64,000 nt of DNA from an uncultured Christensenella sp. (GCA_910584975.1 CAJUEA010000001.1:1-64000), one strand, 5' to 3'; positions 54,601 through 63,385 are shown, counted from the first letter of the stretch. Translations and numbers: made by a program. The notes: a model not told the origin generated them from the letters alone.

Positions 54601-56907
54601 TACATAATTTATTTAGATTTAGAAGCACCAAAACTGTTGGCTGAAGTAGAACGAGGCGATAGCACAAGGAAAGAATTAGTTATTGACAATGATTATGTTG
54701 ATGATAATGCTGGTGTATTATTTTATCTTTCTTTTGAAATATTAAGAGTTTTTGATAATGCAGATAGCTTTATAAATATTCGAATTGATGGAAGAGGTGT
54801 AAATGGAGTTTATGTTTTAGGTGATGACATTCCAATTTTAAATGCTGAATTAGGAGGCGGTCAGTATATTCTTACTATTTATGATCGTAGCGGCAATGTA
54901 TTTATTTGTAAGATTAACATCGCAACTAGAGAGCCAACAATGGAATATAACAGCTTAAAACCTACAAATAGACAATTAACTTTGTTTTTTAAAACGAATG
55001 ATTTGCTCAACAATATAATTGATTTGAAAATCTACAAGATTAATGGTTCCGGTGAACATATATTAATTGAGCGTGACGATTTAGGCGTATATATTGATTT
55101 TACTAGGTTGGAATATAATTTCACTACAGGTGGCAAATATATGGCCGTAATGGTAGATAGATATGGTAGAACAATAACTACCGAGCCGGTATTTTATGAA
55201 AGAGGTTTGCCACAGGGTAATTTGAGCATTGCTAATGGTTCAACAATATCAAAGGATGTAACTTTTAGCTATTTTGTTGGTAATTCTGTAGTTGTTTATC
55301 GATATGATAAAAATGGCAATTTACAAATATTTACAAACTATATTGAGGAATATGACAATATAAATAAACTTTATACGCTTACATTTCTTGCAATGAGTGG
55401 AACAGAAGAACAATACATGATCCATTTGTACAATGAATCAGATGATAATTTGTTTATGGAATATCAGTTTGGAATAGATAATGTGGTTGCACAAGTAGAA
55501 ATATTAGATTTGGATGGTAAGAAAATCGAAAAAGAAGGTTTTACTAATAAAAGCTTTAAACTAAATTGGACTGAAAATGATGTCATGATTAAATATTCTA
55601 TAGGCGATAGTGCTACTTTAAAGAGATATGAGAAAAATAACCTTTTGTTTGATAATGGACTATATACATTTTATATAAAAGATAGGTTCGGAAATGAGGA
55701 ACAATTTACAATTTTCTTTGATAATGCCGTTGAATATATATTTGAAAGTGAAACAAAAATTATAAATATAAATGGTAAATATATAAGTAAAAATCCTGTG
55801 GCAATCATAATTCAAGAAACATATAGCGAATGGGTTGTTCAATCAAATAATGACATTAATGATATTATGCCAGGAAGCGTCATAAGCAAAGAGGGCATTT
55901 ATTCTATTACAATAGCGGATAGATTTGGGAATCGCGTTGAATTTGTATTAGAAATTGATATGACAGCTCCAGAACTTAATATTGATGGTGTTCCAGAAAT
56001 TGGAATTACTAATACTGCTGTAACAGTTACATTTGAAATTGGAGCAAGATGTATGCTTGTTCACAAGGGAAATGTAGTTCGTGAGGTTGTTCAAGGTGAA
56101 ATATTTAAACAACATGGTAGCTATGAATTAATAGTAGAAGATATTGCAGGAAACCAAACTTGTAAAACTTTTAGTATAGATTTACAAGTATTATATAGTT
56201 CAAATGTTATTAACAAACAATTAACTACAGAACCTGTTACATTTGCTTTAAATGAAGAAGGTAATTTTATTGTTAAAAAAGATGGTAAGGAAATCGAAAT
56301 AAATAAGAATTATAAGGAAATAGGCAAGTACGAAATTACAGCTACAGATATTGCCGGAAACATTTTTGTATTTAATTTTGAAATTTTGCCAAAAAATGCT
56401 CGAGCATTGCAATTCGATTTGGAAAATACACATAAAATAAATATTTTCAAACTGAATAATACAACAAGTGATATTGAATATTTAGATGCAGCACAAAGAA
56501 AAATAGCGTTAAATAAAAGTGGTAGATATGAAATACAAATATTTGATACAGAAGCCAATGTATCATTTATGCTTTTTGTAGATATTGATAATGTGGTTCC
56601 AAATTTAAACATTATTTATAATAAAAACAATACAATTTCTTTTTCTGACTTAAACAAAACAAATGTTACAATTGTTTTAACTAAAGATGGTAAAGAAATC
56701 AAATTTCAAAAATCAATGGTTTTGAAAGATCCAGGTCATTATGTAATAACTTTAATTGATGAGTTTGGAAATAGTAATAAATTAGAATTTGAAATACAAT
56801 ACAAATTAAATACTTGGGCAATAGTTATGATTGTTTTGGGAACTACATTAATATTGGCAGTAACAGCATTTTTTGTTATTCGCCGTTTGAAATTAAGAAC
56901 AGCATAA
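51619..56907 (+). CDS. Giant surface protein with Ig-like repeats, 1762 aa
   Basis: An N-terminal signal or anchor segment (about 9-32, ending near PTAVYAEQ) is followed by many repeats of about 80-100 residues. Each ends in a D-x-A/S-G-N turn (SIDGAGNQSG, IEDLAGNRSE, AEDKAGNIHE, VEDIAGNQTC, ATDIAGNIFV) next to a D-T/K-T-x-P-x-I strand (IDKTKPTISL, DTTMPIINI). These are bacterial Ig-like folds of adhesins. A C-terminal TM helix (WAIVMIVLGTTLILAVTAFF) with a short basic tail anchors it; there is no LPxTG. Encoded inside the transfer operon, it probably promotes donor-recipient contact, by analogy with element-encoded adhesins. Confidence 0.82.
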   Translation: MNKAQRKAISIFVISLCILISLLLVHTISLPTAVYAEQRGSKTWTAADWKKDVHDYKNDSNGNIIQDLGLRQNWGNIMAPLGSSVTIHRESLNTYYADVYFEMGIGGVAGVGYWNVEVIINNKSCFWFEKINGSGKYNLQSEKVTINDNQSLNVSMKISSNYDKITRQNTMTATFSAYDTTKPSIKIDSSSSNDYFNHNIVATSSDTQTGSSIYYRYNSQSWKATNQSSYTFKDDGEYEIKSIDGAGNQSGTIKFYIDKTKPTISLSDSVENGDYTNKLITCMGDDANFKALYYKAPAAGWQSTATKSFTITDIIGTWQFYIEDLAGNRSETIQIDYDNVLPVIGLRRADGSSFADNGWSNQGVYFDVSDNKGILSTKLYKLLNDTWQEINSDYINGAIFFDTRYPNVLYGSRKQVLEVILAGELEKLVSKEGWETIPNDNRIIAPGQIDFALQGASYWEYTTKDGDTYVFFIYSDINAFLKKESEQFIASQNRNMFLDEGSFKVIVTDIHGNISSKLFNIKLTLPELEVQLNGYTNQPIHYSAIDNYELKTWVKFNNGDWILQSSSNIIIPADNGDGTYFFKTMDIAGNLITATVVLDTTMPIINIKKNGQATASGVYINASDRLEYFLNDINAKEIWLDGQIFKSTIVPDMIEDGEHVLVAFDLAGNRSEQFIFIVDKIIPTIELISNDNEELTLYDGIYYTNKSLFVECADTNFAFLCVYKDNQLIYKGPSNFKEIESLVANFGNYKLQAEDKAGNIHEKRFVLQYIDNFGNKDIIFDTFKINAWYEVTLPGYVFGVNPELADISGKFTFERYEDALNWTKSVEELYRVKHQGLNKWIYVSATNEAVSQVYTNRADLDKVIIKYATRYISRRKVSNINGSDDYYTIKDANGITDMHAFTRQLLQLPAFLSDYSNLSLVQVRKDYVYKKLKEALSPTSACIIYLADDYSLKTQNEVQINYSKSIGEMLNSVDALKQGYYLVEETDLCGNIERYIIYLDLEAPKLLAEVERGDSTRKELVIDNDYVDDNAGVLFYLSFEILRVFDNADSFINIRIDGRGVNGVYVLGDDIPILNAELGGGQYILTIYDRSGNVFICKINIATREPTMEYNSLKPTNRQLTLFFKTNDLLNNIIDLKIYKINGSGEHILIERDDLGVYIDFTRLEYNFTTGGKYMAVMVDRYGRTITTEPVFYERGLPQGNLSIANGSTISKDVTFSYFVGNSVVVYRYDKNGNLQIFTNYIEEYDNINKLYTLTFLAMSGTEEQYMIHLYNESDDNLFMEYQFGIDNVVAQVEILDLDGKKIEKEGFTNKSFKLNWTENDVMIKYSIGDSATLKRYEKNNLLFDNGLYTFYIKDRFGNEEQFTIFFDNAVEYIFESETKIININGKYISKNPVAIIIQETYSEWVVQSNNDINDIMPGSVISKEGIYSITIADRFGNRVEFVLEIDMTAPELNIDGVPEIGITNTAVTVTFEIGARCMLVHKGNVVREVVQGEIFKQHGSYELIVEDIAGNQTCKTFSIDLQVLYSSNVINKQLTTEPVTFALNEEGNFIVKKDGKEIEINKNYKEIGKYEITATDIAGNIFVFNFEILPKNARALQFDLENTHKINIFKLNNTTSDIEYLDAAQRKIALNKSGRYEIQIFDTEANVSFMLFVDIDNVVPNLNIIYNKNNTISFSDLNKTNVTIVLTKDGKEIKFQKSMVLKDPGHYVITLIDEFGNSNKLEFEIQYKLNTWAIVMIVLGTTLILAVTAFFVIRRLKLRTA

Positions 56908-56913
56908 AGACAA

Positions 56914-56942
56914 AATGTAAAGACAAATTGTCTTTACAATAA
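56914..56942 (+). repeat. Intergenic hairpin repeat, copy 1
   Basis: TGTAAAGACAA and TTGTCTTTACA form an 11-bp hairpin preceded by AAGACAAAA. The same block recurs at 62164-62201 in the same orientation. It has no good T-run, so it is more likely an mRNA processing or stability element than a terminator. Confidence 0.7.
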
Positions 56943-56995
56943 AAATAACCGGGTAACCCCGTAGATATAAATTATTTAAAATTTTGGAGGTACAT

Positions 56996-57349
56996 ATGTT
57001 TAATTTAAAAACATTATTAGCAACAATGGGTATTTTACTTGCAGCAAAAGGTGATACAAGTGGATTTGAAAATGGAATGGAAACATTTGGTGGACAATTA
57101 AGTGCTTTGTTTAATGTCGCATGGCCGTATTTATTGGGTATAGGTGTAGTCCTTATAGTGGGGTGGTCTTTGTATCTTGGAATTAGATTCATTATGGCGA
57201 AGAAAGCTGAAGAAAAAGTTGAAGCTAAAAAATTGATTACTCAGCTTTTATCAGGAATATTACTAATTTTCATATTAGTAGCTGGCTTGCCACTTATAAT
57301 TCAAGGAATTGCTAGTTGGGCAGGTGTAACAATAGTAAGCTTTAACTAA
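56996..57349 (+). CDS. VirB2/pilin-like conjugation protein (Mbov_0395 type)
   Basis: This 117-aa protein has three hydrophobic stretches. The later two frame a basic loop (MAKKAEEKVEAKKLITQ), the pattern of small pilin-like proteins that precede VirB6- and VirB4-like genes in mycoplasma ICEs (Mbov_0395 family). The start at 56996 follows GGAGG. It would form the pilus or channel subunit in the membrane. Confidence 0.75.
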   Translation: MFNLKTLLATMGILLAAKGDTSGFENGMETFGGQLSALFNVAWPYLLGIGVVLIVGWSLYLGIRFIMAKKAEEKVEAKKLITQLLSGILLIFILVAGLPLIIQGIASWAGVTIVSFN

Positions 57350-57455
57350 AAATATGTCTTAAGCATTAAAATTTTAATTTTGATGCTTAAGTATAACAAA
57401 TATTGCATTACAGCACAAGAGAAAACAGTTTTATATTAGTTTCTTTTTTGTGAAT

Positions 57456-57485
57456 AAAAAAGCTCTCGTTATTGAGAGCAATTAA
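57456..57485 (-). terminator. Terminator of the lipoprotein gene
   Basis: On the minus strand GCTCTC, loop, GAGAGC is followed by TTTTTTATT. Just upstream on the plus strand is another AT-rich hairpin (CTTAAGCAT/GATGCTTAAG at 57357-57391) after the pilin gene. Confidence 0.75.
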
Positions 57486-57497
57486 AATAGTAAATAT

Positions 57498-57917
57498 TTA
57501 TTGTTTGGTGTAAGTTCCTTCTAAATCTACACCATTTACAGCAGCGTTCCCTACTTTTGTGATTTTTATGGATGTGGAAGAAATAAATTCAATCTTTTCT
57601 TTTACTTCCATACCAGGGAAATATGCACCAACGCGAGAATACCAAATATAATAGCATTTATCGTCATTATTGTATTCCCACTTGCACTGTTCAGTATACT
57701 GATGTGTATTATTAGTATTTTTTATTAGTGCAGTGCCGGTGCCATCTGTATTTATTGTTAATTCTAAATATGTGGGACTATATAACTTCCCATTTAAATC
57801 TTCTTCATTAATTATCCAAGTCCCTTCGATTTTTTTAGAAGAAGAGCAGGCAGAAAGTGTAATGCAACATACAGAAACAAGTATTAATAAAATTAAAATT
57901 GATAAAAATTTTTTCAT
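57498..57917 (-). CDS. Small lipoprotein inside the transfer region, 139 aa
   Basis: A type II signal peptide is evident (KKFLSILILLILVSVCCITLSAC with lipobox LSAC, Cys24). The mature part (KIEGTWIINEEDLNGKLYSPTYLELTINTDGTGTA...) resembles small lipocalin-like or DUF-type lipoproteins with a GTW start. It is the only minus-strand gene in the transfer block and has its own terminator, so it is separately expressed. A surface-exclusion role is possible by position but not shown by sequence. Confidence 0.75.
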   Translation of the reverse strand: MKKFLSILILLILVSVCCITLSACSSSKKIEGTWIINEEDLNGKLYSPTYLELTINTDGTGTALIKNTNNTHQYTEQCKWEYNNDDKCYYIWYSRVGAYFPGMEVKEKIEFISSTSIKITKVGNAAVNGVDLEGTYTKQ

Positions 57918-57996
57918 AATTATACCTCATATTTTATAATTTAATTATATCATATTTGAGGAAAAAAGTCAAATAAACAAAGGAGTTAAAAGCAAA

Positions 57997-59472
57997 ATGA
58001 AAATATTATTTCTTAAACTTTTAATGTGGTTGCAAATTGGTTTTTCTGAACTGTTAGACACCATATTTAAGCTATTCAATGTATTTGCTGGCATTGAGGA
58101 AGTTCGAGCCTCAGGCAGTGAGAACGATATTACATTGCTAGAATATTTTTTATATAATGATTCTGTACAAGCAGTATTTTGGTATATATTGATTATCGGA
58201 GTAGTCTTAACAGTGGTTTTTACAATAGTTTCATTAGTTAAAAATATGGTTGTTAGTAAAAAAACTACGACACAAATTTTATCAAAGTGTTGCGGATCGC
58301 TTGTATCCTTAGTAGTTACAGTCGTTGTTTTATTTGCATTTATATTTGGTGCAAATTGTGTATTAAAAGAAATAGATTATTCTTTTAATCAAGGTAGCAA
58401 TTTAACTTTAGGCCAACAACTTTTAGAAATATCTATAGGTGAAGATGCATGGCAAATAAATCCGGAAACAAATGAAAAATATACTTTAGAAGATATATTT
58501 GGAATAGTTACAGATGAAAACGGAACACCAATTAAGGATGCAAACGGCAATAACATTATCAATACAAGTTGGAAAGGGATTACTCCAGATACAATATTTG
58601 GTGTTTTAAAGCCAAATTTTATTGGGTTAGAACAAGATGCAATATTTAATGAAGAAGCAGGTTCATTAGAAAATGTTGAGTTTGTTAAGCCAGGATATGT
58701 TTACATTAGTGAATATCGATTTTTTATGGGAGTACCTGCGGTTATTATAATGATGGTCGTTCTTTTTACTGCAATAATGGGGCTTGTAGTTCGGCTTTTT
58801 GACCTAGTATTCATATTTTTAACATCGCCATTACTCGTGGCAACAACTGTTGTTGATGATGGAGCAAAATTTAAACTATGGCGTGAAACTGCTATATCTA
58901 AAACATTAATAGCTTATGGCTCAATTTTCGCGATAAATATTTATATGTTGCTATTGCCTTTAATTACTAAAGTTAGAGTTCCTTTAGATGATAGTGGTCT
59001 TGTAAATAACTTGATGCATGTATTAATTGTAATTTGCGGAGCATTAACAATTTCAAATGGACAAACATTTTTTGCAAGGCTACTTGGTACAGATGCACAA
59101 GAAAGCAGACAGGCTGCACATGGCTTTAGAGCAATGTTTGCAGGGGTTATGGGCACGGCCAAGGCTGTTTCAGGAGCAGCAAGGTTAACATTCGGCACAT
59201 ATAATCCTTATACAGGACGAAGAGATAGAGGTTTGATAGGACACTCAAGAAATGCCGTTAAAGCTGTTACAGGCGGTGCAAATACACTATTATCAGGCGG
59301 CAGCGAGAAAAATTCTAATTTTAATAGATTAGGAAAAGAGCGTAATAAATTGTCTAAAAAGTTGCACGAGAGTTGGCGTCAAACAGGCGGTCTTCGAGGA
59401 ATACAAGAGAAACATAATTCGCCAATGGAAAAGTTGCGTAGACAAAGTAAGTGGAGATTTGGTAAGAAATAG
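57997..59472 (+). CDS. VirB6-like transmembrane conjugation protein (Mbov_0396 type)
   Basis: The 491-aa protein has about six TM helices: one near 5-30, pairs near 63-83 and 97-117, then 247-275 and 307-330, and another at 342-360. Two hydrophilic domains are present, a central one (LGQQLLEISIGEDAWQINPETNEKYTLEDIF...) and a basic C-terminal tail. The layout matches the polytopic channel protein located between pilin and VirB4 in mycoplasma-type ICEs. The ribosome binding site is AAAGGAG. Confidence 0.78.
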   Translation: MKILFLKLLMWLQIGFSELLDTIFKLFNVFAGIEEVRASGSENDITLLEYFLYNDSVQAVFWYILIIGVVLTVVFTIVSLVKNMVVSKKTTTQILSKCCGSLVSLVVTVVVLFAFIFGANCVLKEIDYSFNQGSNLTLGQQLLEISIGEDAWQINPETNEKYTLEDIFGIVTDENGTPIKDANGNNIINTSWKGITPDTIFGVLKPNFIGLEQDAIFNEEAGSLENVEFVKPGYVYISEYRFFMGVPAVIIMMVVLFTAIMGLVVRLFDLVFIFLTSPLLVATTVVDDGAKFKLWRETAISKTLIAYGSIFAINIYMLLLPLITKVRVPLDDSGLVNNLMHVLIVICGALTISNGQTFFARLLGTDAQESRQAAHGFRAMFAGVMGTAKAVSGAARLTFGTYNPYTGRRDRGLIGHSRNAVKAVTGGANTLLSGGSEKNSNFNRLGKERNKLSKKLHESWRQTGGLRGIQEKHNSPMEKLRRQSKWRFGKK

Positions 59473-59483
59473 GAGATGATGTT

Positions 59484-62165
59484 ATGTTAAGAAATATACC
59501 TAAGCAAACAAGAGTAAAAAATGCAATATGGAAGTGTTATTCTTTGAAAGATATAGCAGTTGCCGGTGTAGAAATGGCAATAGTAATTGGCTTAGTACTG
59601 AGTAATTTTAAAGGGAAATGGATAATTACTTTAATAACTGCAGGCATATTTGTAGGTTTACTATTGCCTCTAGATAAAAATACAATTATGTATGAAGTAG
59701 TTGTGCAAGTAGTCAAATTTTTGTTCAGCAAGAAAAAATTTAACACAAAGAAACATATTGATAAGTTAATACCTTATACTGAATTAACAGATGATGGCAT
59801 AATTGTTTATCCTGGTTATTATGGCAGCGTAATTGAAGTCGGATGTAAAGAATTTGGATTACAAACGGAAGATGAGCAAGACTTAGATGTTGAGCGAATT
59901 GCTAATTTGTTGATGGGAATTGATGTAGGAAAAGCATTAGACTTAGTAAAAATTGATAGACCTATATTATTTGATGATTACATAGCAGATTTGCAAATGA
60001 ATGCAAATAATATTGATATTTTTAATGGCAATCAAAAACAAAAAATGCTTTGTAAGGCAGTTTTAATTTCTCGAAAAAATCAACTTGAGTATTTTAATAC
60101 TGAAGAAAAAGTATATCGTTCTTTTTACTATATTGTGGTTTATGATAGTGTAAAGAGTGAATTAGAGAGGGTAACATTCCAAACAATGGATTGTTTGGAA
60201 TCAGCAGGGCTTAGTGCTAGAATGCTGCAAAATGCAACAGATACAGCAGTTTTTTTAAAGTATTGTAATACAAGAGACTTTGATGAACGAGAGGCACAAG
60301 GAAAAACACCAGAAGAGTTATTAGAGTGGATTAAACCTAACAATATACAGTTTAAAGGAAATAATTATATTATTGATGGAGTCCAAGCTTTCAGTTATGC
60401 TATTGATGATTATCCATTAAATGTTGCTAATGCATATGGGGCAGAATTGTTTGATATTGATAAAACAAAAGTAGTAATGCATTTAACACCGGTAGAACAA
60501 GACAAAGCTATTAAGCGTGTAGATAAAGTATGCCAGGAACTAATGGCACGAGAAGAGCTCAATAAAGCAAGTGAGATTTTGGAACAAGAGACACACTTGG
60601 AGAGCATGTCAGAACTTCTGCAGAGTTTGCAAAATGCAAGAGAAAATATGTTTGATGTAGCAACAGTGATTACGGGATTTATATATGATAATCAAGAGCA
60701 GGTGCAAACAATTCGAAAAAGTATTAGGAGCAGACTGAGAATGCAAGGTTTTTCAATAAATAACTTATATGCACGGCAGCAGGAAGCTTTTATTACTGCG
60801 AATATATCAAAGCGTAGTGCTATTAGGTCCTTGGAACGGGGGATTAATGGTAGCAGTATAGCTGCAGTTTTTCCTTTTGTGCATACTGCTATTTTAGAGA
60901 AAGGTGGTGTGCTTTATGGGCATAATAGTTACCCGGTTATTTTTGATTTGTGGAAGCGTGATATGTTGCATCAGAATTCAAATGCAATGATATTTGGTCG
61001 CCCTGGAAGTGGTAAAAGTTACTTTTTAAAATCGTTTTTGGTAAATTCATTGGCTGACGGATGTTTTTGTTTTATTATTGATCCTGAATTCGAGTATGGT
61101 GATATGGTTAAAAACTTTGATGGTACTATGATAGATGTCGGCACTGCGACAACAGGAAGATTGAATCCTTTTCATATTTGGCAAATATTGACTGAAAATG
61201 GAGAGCCGGCAACACCAGATGTAGTTTTTTATGCACATCTAAAAACATTAGAAAGTTTCTTTAGATTAGTACTTGAAGGATGCGGACATGATACGCTCGA
61301 ATTAATAAACAATTTAGTAGTAGACATGTATGCACAAAAAGGAATAACAGAAAGTACAGATGTTAGAGATTATACGCCTGAGCAATTTCCAATCTTTGAT
61401 GATTTATATAATGTATTAAGTGAGGTTAAAGGAAAAACTAAAAATAAAAATGCTAGGCAACAATATGAAACTGCAGAAAACTATATCAAGAAGTTCGCAA
61501 AAGGTGGAAGATATTCGGATTTATGGAATAAACCTAGCACATTGACTACGGACAACATTTTAACAGTGTTTAATTTTCAATCCCTATTTGCAAATAAAAA
61601 TAATATAGTTGCAAATGCTCAAATGTTGCTTGTATTTAGATTTTTGGAACAACAAGTTATTAATATTAGGGAACATAACCGAACTGCTGAAACGCCACAA
61701 AAAGTAGTTATTGTAGCAGATGAGGCACATTTGTTCATTGATGCTAAGTATCCTATTGCGTTAGATTTCTTTTATCAAATGGTTAAACGCATTAGGAAAT
61801 ATAATGGAACATTTATTCCAGCAACGCAAAATGTAGCAGATTGGAATGCTACAGAAAGTTTACGATCTAAAACTTCGGCTGTAATTAAGAACGCCCAATA
61901 TACATTTGTTTTCGGCTTAAATCCTAAGGATGTAGAAGATTTAGTTGAATTATATCAAAGTAATCCTATCAATAAAACAGAACAAAGATTAATAACTTCT
62001 GCAACTAGAGGACAATGCTTTTTTATTGGGGCGACTAAAGAGCGTAGCCATATTCAAATTGTGACAAATGAGTTAGTAGAAGCAGCATTTTCAAATCGAG
62101 CATTTTGGGTAGAATATATGCAAGATTTTAAATTTGATGAAATCGAACAACAAGAAGTAATTTAG
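59484..62165 (+). CDS. VirB4-like conjugation ATPase (Mbov_0397 type)
   Basis: VirB4 powers assembly of and transfer through the type IV secretion channel. Two TM helices near residues 25-65 belong to a fused PrgI/VirB3-like N-terminus. The ATPase domain has FGRPGSGKSYF (Walker A, about 500-510) and VVIVADEAHLF (Walker B), then the VKRIRKYNGTFIPATQN and FVFGLNPKDVEDL blocks. The 893-aa length is large, consistent with a VirB3-VirB4 fusion. The gene follows the VirB6-like gene by 11 nt. Confidence 0.92.
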   Translation: MLRNIPKQTRVKNAIWKCYSLKDIAVAGVEMAIVIGLVLSNFKGKWIITLITAGIFVGLLLPLDKNTIMYEVVVQVVKFLFSKKKFNTKKHIDKLIPYTELTDDGIIVYPGYYGSVIEVGCKEFGLQTEDEQDLDVERIANLLMGIDVGKALDLVKIDRPILFDDYIADLQMNANNIDIFNGNQKQKMLCKAVLISRKNQLEYFNTEEKVYRSFYYIVVYDSVKSELERVTFQTMDCLESAGLSARMLQNATDTAVFLKYCNTRDFDEREAQGKTPEELLEWIKPNNIQFKGNNYIIDGVQAFSYAIDDYPLNVANAYGAELFDIDKTKVVMHLTPVEQDKAIKRVDKVCQELMAREELNKASEILEQETHLESMSELLQSLQNARENMFDVATVITGFIYDNQEQVQTIRKSIRSRLRMQGFSINNLYARQQEAFITANISKRSAIRSLERGINGSSIAAVFPFVHTAILEKGGVLYGHNSYPVIFDLWKRDMLHQNSNAMIFGRPGSGKSYFLKSFLVNSLADGCFCFIIDPEFEYGDMVKNFDGTMIDVGTATTGRLNPFHIWQILTENGEPATPDVVFYAHLKTLESFFRLVLEGCGHDTLELINNLVVDMYAQKGITESTDVRDYTPEQFPIFDDLYNVLSEVKGKTKNKNARQQYETAENYIKKFAKGGRYSDLWNKPSTLTTDNILTVFNFQSLFANKNNIVANAQMLLVFRFLEQQVINIREHNRTAETPQKVVIVADEAHLFIDAKYPIALDFFYQMVKRIRKYNGTFIPATQNVADWNATESLRSKTSAVIKNAQYTFVFGLNPKDVEDLVELYQSNPINKTEQRLITSATRGQCFFIGATKERSHIQIVTNELVEAAFSNRAFWVEYMQDFKFDEIEQQEVI

Positions 62166-62201
62166 TGTAAAGACAAAATGTAAAGACAAATTGTCTTTAC
62201 A
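62164..62201 (+). repeat. Intergenic hairpin repeat, copy 2
   Basis: This is the same block as at 56914: a single TGTAAAGACAAAA unit, then TGTAAAGACAA paired with TTGTCTTTACA, here followed by seven A. It starts at the VirB4 stop and precedes parA. Two conserved copies at operon joints suggest a shared function in mRNA processing or partial termination. Confidence 0.7.
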
Positions 62202-62225
62202 AAAAAATATAAGGAGAAGAAAGAA

Positions 62226-62996
62226 ATGGCAAAAATAATAGCTTTAGTAAATCAAAAAGGCGGAGTTGCGAAGACTACTACAGCAAATGCACTAGCATTT
62301 GGTTTAGTAAGAAGTGGCAAAAAAGTTTTATTGATTGATATGGATCCACAAGGAAATTTAACTAATTCTTGTGGATTAGAGGTTGATGGAGAATATCCAC
62401 CGGTGTTGAAATTTTTAAAAATAATACCTAATGTTTGTTTTGAAGGACCTGTACCAATAACAGACAAGCTCGATCTTATTGGCTCGAGTATTGGATTAGA
62501 GACAGCTAATATTATATTAGGTGGCAAACCTTGTCGTGAACAGTATTTAAAGAGAGCTATTGATTCGTATAAAAATAAATATGATTATATTATAATTGAT
62601 AGTAATCCTAGCTTAAGCGTAATAACTTTAAATGTATTGGCTGCATGTGAAGAAATAATTGTTCCATTTAAGCCTGAATTCAATTCGGAGAGTGGAGTTG
62701 CTATGTTACTAGATACCATCGAAGATATGAAATTTATAAATCACGATTTAAAGATTAGAGGTTTTTTGGTAACAATGGTAGATTCCAGAAGAAAGTCTAC
62801 ACAATCTGGAATTGCATATATAAAGGAAAAAGCTGAAAAATGTAATAGTAAAGTCTATGATGCTACTATTAGAATGTCAGTTTATGCAGCTGATGCACCA
62901 AAGGTTGGCTTGAGCTTATATGATTATAAAGGTGATAGCAATGTTGCTAAAGATTATGCGGCCTTTGTAAATGAATTTTTGAATGAGGAGGTATAA
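62226..62996 (+). CDS. parA: ParA/Soj-type partition ATPase
   Basis: ParA ATPases position plasmids or other cargo on the nucleoid. The deviant Walker A NQKGGVAKTTTANALAFGL, the LLIDMDPQGNLT segment (Walker A') and DYIIIDSNPSLSVITLNVLAACEEIIVPFKPE (Walker B) are clear. The 256-aa length is that of the small plasmid class. It is directly followed by a small DNA-binding-type protein, the usual two-gene partition unit. It suggests that the element can exist as a plasmid or an excised circle needing segregation. Confidence 0.92.
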   Translation: MAKIIALVNQKGGVAKTTTANALAFGLVRSGKKVLLIDMDPQGNLTNSCGLEVDGEYPPVLKFLKIIPNVCFEGPVPITDKLDLIGSSIGLETANIILGGKPCREQYLKRAIDSYKNKYDYIIIDSNPSLSVITLNVLAACEEIIVPFKPEFNSESGVAMLLDTIEDMKFINHDLKIRGFLVTMVDSRRKSTQSGIAYIKEKAEKCNSKVYDATIRMSVYAADAPKVGLSLYDYKGDSNVAKDYAAFVNEFLNEEV

Positions 62997-63191
62997 ATGG
63001 GAACTGTAAGTAAATTATTATCAGTTAAGCCAATTAAGTTGTCACAAGAAAAGGAAACTTTAGTTTTAATGAACTTTAGGATAAAACCTAGTGAAAGAGA
63101 TGCCTTTAAAGATTATTGTGCTGCTAGTGGTCTTAATATGAGTGAAGTATTATGCGACTATATAAGGTCCCTAGTTCAAAAAGATTTATGA
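62997..63191 (+). CDS. Small ribbon-helix-helix-type partner of ParA, 64 aa
   Basis: The ATG follows the parA stop without a gap. The C-terminal 45 residues (LVLMNFRIKPSERDAFKDYCAASGLNMSEVLCDYIRSLV) fit a ribbon-helix-helix fold: a strand with alternating residues, then two helices separated by GLNMSE. Such proteins act as centromere-binding partners of ParA or as repressors. The basic N-terminus could stimulate ParA. Function inferred. Confidence 0.78.
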   Translation: MGTVSKLLSVKPIKLSQEKETLVLMNFRIKPSERDAFKDYCAASGLNMSEVLCDYIRSLVQKDL

Positions 63192-63238
63192 GATAGCACA
63201 AAAAAGAATTATAAAAGTAGTAAATTTAAAAAAAGCAG

Positions 63239-63267
63239 TTGACTTTTTTATTGTTTTTATGTATACT
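63239..63267 (+). promoter_or_regulatory. Promoter of the type III toxin-antitoxin locus
   Basis: TTGACT (63239-63244) and TATACT (63262-63267) are 17 nt apart. The predicted start at about 63273-63274 coincides with the first paired base of the antitoxin RNA. Confidence 0.82.
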
Positions 63268-63272
63268 AATAT

Positions 63273-63385
63273 TATCCAATACAGTGATGCCCGACTAAAT
63301 AGGGTATTTTGGTTGCTTAAACCAAATAAGCTGAAAAAGGGTGATGCCCCACCAATTAAAGAGTGGCGAGTATTAGGATACATTG
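63273..63385 (+). ncRNA. Type III antitoxin RNA (ToxI/AntiQ/CptI-like)
   Basis: The RNA lies between a strong promoter and a terminator and is followed by a ToxN-type gene, the defining arrangement of type III systems. The element GTGATGCCC occurs at 63284 and 63341 with a degenerate third TTGATGC at 63384. The ends pair (TATCCAATAC at 63273-63282 with GTATTAGGATA at 63370-63380), and inner hairpins TTTGGTT/AACCAAA and CCAC/GTGG are visible. The repeats are about 57 and 43 nt apart and diverged, unlike the regular 35-36-nt repeats of ToxI and AntiQ. Confidence 0.75.
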
